Source of the DNA: Caenorhabditis remanei
Taxonomy: Eukaryota > Nematoda > Chromadorea > Rhabditida > Rhabditidae
Assembly: GCF_010183535.1 (NCBI RefSeq)
Contig: NC_071331.1
Location: 12,462,001-12,526,000, forward strand
DNA: 64,000 nucleotides
Direction of reading: 5' to 3'
This document shows positions 55,751-64,000 of the stretch, in pieces. Each line of letters starts with the position of its first letter. Position 1 is the stretch's first letter. The position numbers and the translations under genes are program-made. The notes below the pieces were generated by a model. The model searched no databases. It had not been told where the DNA came from and worked only from the letters and a program-made list of their open reading frames with translations.

Positions 55751-58700
55751 ATAATCGTTGGAGTAAAAGTTCTCACAATCAGTACCTTATCAACAATGGA
55801 AGTCTCTGAATCTCCAGGAGCAATTTGCAAAAGTTTGGAATTTGGTGTCAAGAAGCTTGGAACATAAAAAAATTAAATCAGCGGTCAGAAAAAGCCTTTT
55901 CAACGGAAGAATAAATGTTTTTGAATAATAAATTGGTATTGAAGCAGAGAAATACTCCAAAACTGCATGTACTATTGTTACAATCAGTTATCGAAAAATA
56001 TGAAAGTATTCAGAAACAGTAAAAAAAGTCAAAGTATATCAACAAGTGGTCCTTCCCCCTCAATAGTACTACAAAAACAAAGAGATAAGGGACCAAAGAG
56101 ATGCGCAAGAGAGGCCCATCCCTTTCTCTCTTCCGTCCCGCCCTTTTTCTCTCATGTCAACGAGTGGGCGGAGTCGAGTTGGAACGGGAAAGAGAAAAGA
56201 GTTTTCTGTTTGAAAAACGAGACTCAGTGGCCACCCATTTTCTTGCATCCGCCCACTTTTTGCTTCTGGAGAGAGATCGAAAAAATGGATAAAAAAACGT
56301 TCGGGGAGAAATTTTTGATGATGGATCGGAGGGAGCACTTACTTGAAGAATGGAGCCAAGGGAACCAGAGGGTCTCATGATACGAAAAAATGAAAGAAGA
56401 AGAAGAATGTGATGATGTGAATTTTTGAGAATTGAAAAATAATACGAAAAGATGTTAAAAATAGAAACAAATTGAAGATTTTCGAGAAACACTTTTCGAA
56501 TCGGTTTTTGTATTTTCTCTCAAAAATTGAACAACTTGAAAAACTCCTTTTTCTAGCACAAAACGGCATTAGTATAACCAGTCAACAGCAAGAAAGGAAT
56601 CAAAAGATCCATGTTTTGTTTCCCCTTTTTCTACCATTGCCTTTTCTAAATAGACCAAAAAAACAAAGAGTTGCAAATAGAGATGAGTAATAGGTTGATG
56701 GAAACAAGCAGAATAGGTTGAGAGTATTCCCGCGTTACTGATTGGAAGTGGGATAAAAAGAAACAATTATATGCAGAAAAGTTAGGGGCTGCTTCAATAG
56801 GAAATCAATTTGATGAACTGGTTCAATGTTTCATGAAACCGTAATTAATTGTAAAAACTATTTGAATCTCAGTCGACTGCTCTATGCGGAAAATGAGATA
56901 CCGTCTCAGTGAAGTTTTTGGAATGTGAGTCTCATGTTACAGGTAGGCTGACTTACAGTTTTTTTTCAATAGATGACACAATCTTTTCAAATAAACGTCC
57001 ATAAGATAGGATCACTGAAGTGATCATGCAGAGAAAATAATTAGACAATCACATGGGATTTTCTGCTTAAACTCTAGAGTATCCACTCAAAACCGTACCA
57101 CTAGCTTAATTTCAGATTTTATGACTCTTGAACTCAATTTCAGTAAACATGATTTCTTCCATTTCCATCCGAACAACAGAGTTTTCCGCCTTTTCTCAAA
57201 TCAATCATGTCGCACCCTTTTTCTCTTCCAGGTAACAACTTCCGAAAGACAAAAAAGCCTTCTCTTGGAAGCGATTTGTAGAAAAAAAAGAAAAGAAAAG
57301 AGACAAATTGTCGGGCACAGTAGGTGGTCTAGATGGGTAAACACCTCTCTCTTTTCCCCCATTTGCATAACACCTTTCAGCACTGAATTTTTCAATTTTT
57401 TCTTGCGGAAGGGTAGGTTGTTGTGTCACTGTCACCTCTCCTTTAGAGTAGACAAAAGTTTCGATTTCGTACATATAAATATTCAAAAGTTGAAAGTCAA
57501 AAAGAGAGAGAAAGGAAGAATAGAAAAATGGAACAACTTTTAATCCCGGAGACACATTTCGTCTCTATTCTTATCTGTTCGGAAAATCTTTTGAAAGAGC
57601 TTTTCCAGAGGGACAGGCAAGAAGGAGTAGAAGAATTTGGGAAGGAAAAAAAAGAAAAATGGAATACTTTTAGAGGAGAAAGAAGAGCTCGAAACGAAAG
57701 TCAACAGATTCTGGAACGACCAGAAACGGTGTGGAGCAAGGAACGGAGGAGCCCTGTTAGGTGTGATAAACTACTTTCAGGTTTTCAAGATTGGACGGTT
57801 TTTATGATTGAACTAGACAGAAAGGAAAATTAGATTAAGGCACAGACACGAAACGGTAAAAAACTCAATGAGTGGGACTCAAAATGACGAAAATTTATTG
57901 GATCAAAATATGCGAAAAAAATCGGACAACAACTCCTCAAGCCTATTTTAGAAAGTGAAGTCAATGTATCTCATCTAAACCCAAAAATGAACACTTACGT
58001 GAAAATCGTCCTTTTTAACCCACCTCCAATCATTTTTCCCCGCCTACCATTCTTCTGATCTCACCGCTTATTACCTATTAAGCCTCAATTCCATTTCCCC
58101 ACCCTATTTTTTTATTAGTATGACGTGTTAAGCGGATTTGCACACCGTTTGTCTCTTTTCTTTTTTTCAATTTCCGCCTAATTGCGTGGACAGTCTGTGT
58201 TTTCCCAAAACATCCTCTAGAACTGATGTCGTCTGGGGGTGGGGGAGTCGCTTGAGAGAAAAATAAGAGGGAAGGGATGATTCTTGACAGATGGTAAGGA
58301 AAGGGTATTTGCAGGCAGGTGTCAAAAGGAAACGGTAGTTATTAGAACAGAGGAGGTGAATGGGGTTATTGGAGGGAAAGGGAGAAGAGAATAGATGATA
58401 TGGGCGGTATGAAATTGGAGGGTACAGAAGATAACAGGAGAATTTTGAGGATTCGAACAAGCTCAGCAAGAATAAAAAAGTGATCTTTAAACTTTATATG
58501 AAATCATTCTGAAACCGGGTATTCAAGAATTGTCACACCGCTTGGAGCTAATTTTAATAATTGCGATACTGAATGATAACTTCTGGGGAAACCCTGAAAA
58601 CCACAACTATGGAATGCCAGTGGTATCGCTGAAAATGTTATGTTTCAAGGTCATTTATTATTGAGCCAGATAGTTTTTACTGATATTTGTGAGACATATC

Positions 58701-60267
58701 AATCAATGGTGGTGATAACGAATTCCAGGAGAGAAGTTCATTTGAAAGACTGAAAAGATCATCAGAATTTATTTCTTTTTCCTATCCATAATTTCATTTT
58801 TACAGAGATTGTTTCACTGCTGATTAGCCGAAATCGAGCAAATATTTTCAAGAAAACAAAAAACACTCTCAACTTCCAAAAAAAACTCCTTTGAAAATTG
58901 AATTAAAAGAGTGGGTCTTCTATTCATTTTTCTATCTAATTCTAGAATCTCACAATGAAAACTTCACTTTTTCGCTTTTCGTAGTTATTTGTTCAGTTGC
59001 TCAAAATGGAAAACTTCGCGACTTTGTTCCAATTTTTGTGGAAATTATGGATTTCTACGATGAAGTTGTTCAGAAGTGAGAAAATGTTGAAAATGCGTAG
59101 CTGAAACCGCTAAAATTACAGTTTCAAATAGTCCATTTGACAAAATGAGTTCGCAGAAAACTGATAACTTAGGAGATTTTGATTCCCATGTTCCAAATGT
59201 TTCTTGACAAAACCGAAGCCATCAGGATATTATTTCAGCCCGAACAGGAGCATTTTAGTACAAAATAAGGTATCACTCCAAACTTGAGAACGATTTGAAA
59301 CCGTTCTCGTCGTAATTCAGAAACCTAAAACCAAGAAAAAAGACCCATCTCTTCTTTTCTTCTTTCTCTTTTTTTTGTCGAGCGAACTGTCGGCAATTAG
59401 TTACGCTCGTAAAATGTTGTGCGGTAATGAGATATTGAAAACGTCTTTACCGGACTGTGGGGTCTCATAGAGGTACATGAAGTGAGATAGAATTCGAAGA
59501 GAAGAGATTCGGGAGAAAATAGAAAAGTGCCGCAAAGGGAATCGAAACAGGATGAAATCGAAATCCAAAAAAAACAATAGATTGGTATCCCCTTTTTCCT
59601 CAATCCTTCTCTTCCCATATATTCAGTGTATTTTATGGGTTTTCTATTTCTCTGTTTGTTCATTCCAACTGGAAAAGAGATTTCAATCATGAAAAAAGGA
59701 AACAGAAGACGAAAATTCATAGAATAATGCGACAGATGTTTTAAGAGAGAAGACAGCCTGGCAACCGTATCATCCGAAAGAGAATTGTTGCTTTCTTTTC
59801 ATCTGAAGGTCGTGTAAATGGAGGTTTTCGGTGTTTATTCAAGATGTATTACGTATATGGTTACGACCGGAAGGACGACAAGAAGAAGAAGAAGAAGACG
59901 GAAGACGGAAGAAGGTTGGGAAAGTAGTTGAATTTCGAGGAAGTTTGAAATGGTTGAAAGGTTTCAAAAGGTTGCCGTTTCAGGAGTTGGGAATGGTTGG
60001 AGAGCTTCTAGAGTTGGTGTGTCTTCGAATTCTTCCCAGCTATGAGAATTTGGATCAGTCAGAATTTAGTCAATAAAAACATGAAGTGCGGCAAGATTTT
60101 TTTGCATGTACCGAAACTGTATATTTATTAGATTTCAAAAATATAATTTCACTTATTTGAAAAATTATGGAAACTTTATAAACTAGCATGACTCATGGAA
60201 TATTGTAAATACAGTAACTGACATGCAGGAGTAAGGATTTAGAGAAGAACCCCAGATTACTCTACAT

Positions 60268-60335
60268 CTGTTTCAAAGGGTCAATGAGAATTTAGAATTT
60301 CGTCTATCTAATATTAATTGACCAGCCTCCTTGAA
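60268..60335 (+). ncRNA. candidate 21U-RNA
   Basis: Exact core at 60268-60275 (ACATCTGTTTCAAAGGG). TATT gives a U at 60315, 40 nt away. Its 3' end overlaps a minus-strand core at 60332. Confidence 0.68.
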
Positions 60336-60339
60336 ACAG
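60332..60339 (-). promoter_or_regulatory. Ruby-motif core, start not placed
   Basis: Exact minus-strand core. No YRNT falls near 60292. It faces the unit at 60268, and the two cores' transcribed regions overlap completely. Confidence 0.42.
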
Positions 60340-60908
60340 TTCAAATCTTTATCTATCTGCACTTTCCCAGTTCACCCAAATTTTTTTTTGAAATCGAACC
60401 CATAAAACTATGCATGGAAATGAAATAAAACCCGAATATAAATGACGCGGCTGGCTCTTTTTGTCCTCTAAAAAGACATGATGACTCGATTCGTCTATAA
60501 ACAATAAAAGTGACGACGAGGAGGAAGGTCAACCTATTTCATTTTAAAAATTTACTGTTCGTTAGATAAAAAACAGTTGAAGAAGAAGGGAGGGAGAAGC
60601 AGTCGAGGGATACATATATTGAAAAGAAACTATTTAATCGAATCATGGTGATATTTAATGTGTCATACCATATTAGACAGTCTGTAAAATATGGTAGATG
60701 GTGTAATTCGAATAAGGGAGAAAACGGAGAAGAAGCAACAACATCTGCTGGTAGTCGAATATGGACTATGTCTTTCTCTCTCTCTTTATTTATGTCGTAT
60801 TGTCTCGAAAATAATGATGACAGTAACAGAGAGACCGTAATTATGAGCATCATTATTTGTCGGTGACGAAGGGGGAAGGGGGGAGGAGAAATACGGGTGG
60901 AATGTGAA

Positions 60909-60916
60909 CTGTTTCA
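60909..60916 (+). promoter_or_regulatory. Ruby-motif core, start not placed
   Basis: Exact core within GTGAACTGTTTCAAATTATT. No YRNT at 36-43 nt. Confidence 0.42.
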
Positions 60917-61109
60917 AATTATTCATGTATACGGTTTTGCTTTTTCGATTGGCTCATGACAGGGTTTCTGTTTTTTTAACATTTCATTTTTCTGGGACCA
61001 TCTAATGAAGGTCATTTCTATGCATCAGTTGGAACTTTTACAAGAAATTTCTGAAAGTGGAAAATTCTGAAGATATAGATGTTTTCCTGGAAACCATTTC
61101 ACTTCTTTT

Positions 61110-61175
61110 CTGTTTCAAAACAGTTTTATGTGATCCACGTTTCTATAGAAGTGATTATAGTTGTATAATCTATTT
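61110..61175 (+). ncRNA. candidate 21U-RNA
   Basis: Exact core at 61110-61117 (CTTTTCTGTTTCAAAACAG). TGAT gives a U at 61155 (38 nt). Confidence 0.64.
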
Positions 61176-63283
61176 GCTGACAAAATGGGTGCGTTTTTTG
61201 CTCCCTGAAACTATATTTTACACCTCCTCTTTTCTCTCCTCCCGTCTGATCATTGTTTCCACTAATAATTTTTACACTTTTCGTCTTCTTCCACCTATTG
61301 ACGTCTTTTCCTATTTTTTGGTTTTTCATGCTCTTCCCACACCAATTGCCACACTCTCCTCCATCATCATCATGATTATTTTCGTCGGTTGCCAACAAAA
61401 ACCGCCGATTCATCATAAAAATCACACCCGAAGACTGGCGAATGACTACTGAACCAACTGCTCGTTTTGAAATTTGGAAGAGCGGGGAAAATCGAGAGAT
61501 TCCAGAGAATAACAATTTTGAGCTAGTATTTTTGGAAGAAATGGAGGGGACGGATGGGTGGAAAAGAAGTTCAGAAGCACCAGAAGAGAATAACATGACA
61601 ATAATAAACAAATGGAATGTAGAAATGTAATTTTAGGGATAAAAAAGTATACAAGCGTTGAAAATTATTGGGAACATCAGAGCAAGGGTGACGAAACTTA
61701 CTTAAAAGGAACTTCTATGATTCAAAAGACTTTTCCATGAACAAGGAACAAATGTCTCCTGAGATCAAGAGTAATGTTTTTCTAGATAAATAGTCATATT
61801 AAAAACAACCAAACACTGACAAGTACAAACTCATCAACACGGGATTACTAGGTCAACGCATTACCCAACCGATGGTAATTTGTACTTCAGCTCTTACTGA
61901 AACCGCAAATTTCAAAAAAGTTAATGTCTCAGACTGTACAAAATCGAATAACTCTTTTCTGAAACTGAGGTTCATATCTCAAGTCTTCATTGTCATGGAT
62001 TATGACCGAATTTCCTAGATCTACTGCGCCAACTAGATCTGTATTAGATTTTGAGTGTACAAACTTACTCTGTAACAAGGCATTACATTAACTACATATA
62101 AAACACAAAGTGATTCTCAAACTGAGCAACTGACACAATGTTGATCCTACATTAACCCAACCATATCACTTTATTCATTTTACAACCCCAACCACTTCTC
62201 CCATCAAGATGGATCTATGACCCATAAAACAAAGTTTGTGTTAGTACAACATGTTTCTCTACCTGTCTGATGATATGTAAAGTTTAATAAAAGAACAACA
62301 TTGGGACGAGCTTCTGATTGACATTTGACATTGGAGGTAAAGGTAGGGGCTCCATCAAAAAAGAATACCGCCTCACGTCGTCATCATCATCATTGTAGTC
62401 GATTGACTCAGGAAATGTTACAACAATATCATTTGGCGGCAAAAATCATTGAGACGAGGGGGAAGTTGTCCAGTCACCCGTGCTCCTATCTACTCTACTG
62501 GTGTGAATGGTTTTTGCGGTGAAGAAGGAGGAGGAAAAGGTGAAGACACAAAAACAACAGAGAGAGCAACTGGTGAAGAAGGGACTTCTTCTTCTTCTGG
62601 CGGGAACTTCGGGAGGGATTAAGTGGCGGCACGTGTGTCTTAAGGAGATGGGACACCTTGCGGGAACGGAAAAAAGAGAAAGGGGGATTTGAAGGATTGA
62701 TGATGAATTGAATGGAGTTTGTAAGATTGAAAGAAAGAAGAACGGAAAGGGATGTCCTGATCATGAAAATGGGGGACGTACAGGACGTCGGGAGCTGTTT
62801 AACGGAATCTATCTGATTTCAAAGTTGGATGAAGAAAGTGAGTGGACAGGTGGACAGGTGCAACACTACGCAGCCAACTAAATACGTAACTATCGTAGAA
62901 AAACTAAACAGAAACGATCATTCGGGGCAACGGAGTTCATGTTTCCAGGTTGTTGCCCTACTGAGACCCTGTTGAATAACACAATTTTTTCAAACGATCA
63001 GTTGTAAATGTTAACTAGAAAGCAAAAGCAACCGGAAGAAGTACCCTGATATAACATTTAGATCTTCCCAAGTGAAATCAAAGCGAAAAAAGATTTCGTA
63101 CCAGAAGTCACATATTTTTCGCATGAAAGTTAACAGTAATCTCGAAACACGAATGATGTTTTGAAATTCAGACAAACCGCAGGACAATTGATAATGTTTC
63201 AAATCAAAACTTGATTCGAAGTGGCTGCAAGATTCCATTAGGAATATTCATAGATATTGAAACATACATTTTATCAGCGTGTT

Positions 63284-63351
63284 CTGTTTCAGTCGGTTTA
63301 CCACAGCAGTAAATTCAGTGAGGAGCTCAATTTGATCACATTTGATCTGGT
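63284..63351 (+). ncRNA. candidate 21U-RNA
   Basis: Exact core at 63284-63291 (GTTCTGTTTCAGTCGGTTTA). CAAT gives a U at 63331, 40 nt away; predicted RNA 63331-63351 (TTTGATCACA...). Confidence 0.72.
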
Positions 63352-63600
63352 CTCAACTCTCATATCAGTTAAGTTTTTCCATAAATAATTGAACAGATCA
63401 GATTTTCTAAAGATTTTTAGTGTTAGTTTACACTTCCAATAGGAAACTGAAAACTATCTTTGAATGGTTCGAAAAGATTGAAGAGATTTGTAAAAAACTT
63501 GTTTAAGTTATAACAGAACATTTCATTCTAGTCTATTCTCTGACTTTTCATCAGGAAAATGATTTTAGTTTGAATACTTATTTTCGAACTTCAAAATTAA

Positions 63601-63667
63601 CTGTTTCAGTCGGCTTAATGAATGGGAAACTGTAATTGAAACATGTTTATCATCGAAAATTAAAAAA
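63601..63667 (+). ncRNA. candidate 21U-RNA
   Basis: Exact core at 63601-63608 (TAACTGTTTCAGTCGGCTTA). TGTT gives a U at 63647 (39 nt). The 16 bases from the core onward nearly match the unit 317 bp upstream, but the predicted RNAs differ. Confidence 0.7.
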
Positions 63668-64000
63668 CTCATAAAAAGGCGAAAAGATATCTAACTTTTT
63701 CGACCAAACAAAAAAACTTTCAGATTTCGAAACGCCATGAAACTGGAAAATGTATTTAATTTTCCAAACTGAATTGGAAGAATCTAGAAACTGTCTAATT
63801 CGGAGACTCTTTGAATTTCAGAGATTTCCCACCAAGACTCTCAATGAGTCTAGAATAAACTTCTCAATGTTTACAAACCACCGAAAAAGTGTCATTACCA
63901 CTTCTAGATATCACTCCAAATGACACTAATACCAAACAACTAACTGACCCCCCTTCACTCTAGATACCTTTTTTAATATTTACTCTAATAGCACCCCTGC

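Noticed and set aside
56952..56995. A short minus-strand segment ending at GTAAGTC in phase 1 (MDVYLKRLCHLLKKN), considered as unc-5 exon 1
   Set aside because: The phase fits, but the peptide is basic and not a signal sequence, and no acceptor or promoter supports it.
58440..58475. GTTCGAATCC on the minus strand as a tRNA T-loop
   Set aside because: The flanking bases do not form a T-stem, and no D-arm or anticodon arm is found nearby.
61126..61611. A 161-aa minus-strand open frame starting with a hydrophobic stretch, considered as the missing unc-5 first exon
   Set aside because: No donor gives the required phase 1 join to 54592, the later part is not signal-like, and an equally long frame overlaps it on the plus strand.

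Overview
The window looks like a Caenorhabditis chromosome IV segment, though probably not C. elegans itself. It is AT-rich. Introns are short, with GTAAG donors and TTTTCAG acceptors, and several starts sit just behind a trans-splice-like acceptor. Two recognisable genes fix the position: a metabotropic glutamate receptor (29.5-34.4 kb, +), most likely mgl-3, and the netrin receptor unc-5 (41.1-54.6 kb, -), which lacks only its first coding exon(s). In C. elegans both lie on the left half of chromosome IV, inside a large 21U-RNA (piRNA) cluster.

Left third (0-15 kb). A 68-aa membrane protein is followed by a two-RRM RNA-binding protein and a frameshifted gene inside a 1.5-kb inverted repeat. 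A recent large inverted duplication comes next (arms about 5.5-7.2 kb and 11.3-13.1 kb), and each arm carries a near-identical, apparently intact copy of an unknown gene. Between the arms are a divergent pair: a small multi-pass membrane protein (-) and a Lys/Glu/Pro-repeat protein (+). A secreted protein with two saposin-B domains (-) ends the block. A truncated copy of its last exon in the left arm shows that the right arm is the source.

Middle (15-29 kb). I find no convincing protein gene. The interval holds many piRNA promoter motifs, a 1.6-kb fold-back element flanked by TTAA, and one orphan open exon at 28.8-29.2 kb.

Right half (29-64 kb). The mGluR gene is followed on the minus strand by a tandem family of membrane-anchored RING proteins (two intact, one decayed), a small secreted Cys-rich protein and unc-5. 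Beyond 54.6 kb there are only piRNA motifs and low-complexity DNA.

The main finding is a dense set of the 8-mer CTGTTTCA (the Ruby-motif core of type I 21U-RNA genes) on both strands. By hand I count 33 exact copies against roughly 2-3 expected from base composition. Thirty-two are non-exonic, and 26 of those are followed by a YRNT start signal 38-41 nt beyond the core, the spacing known for 21U-RNA genes. They sit in introns and intergenic DNA, so I read the window as part of a piRNA-producing domain with ordinary genes embedded in it.
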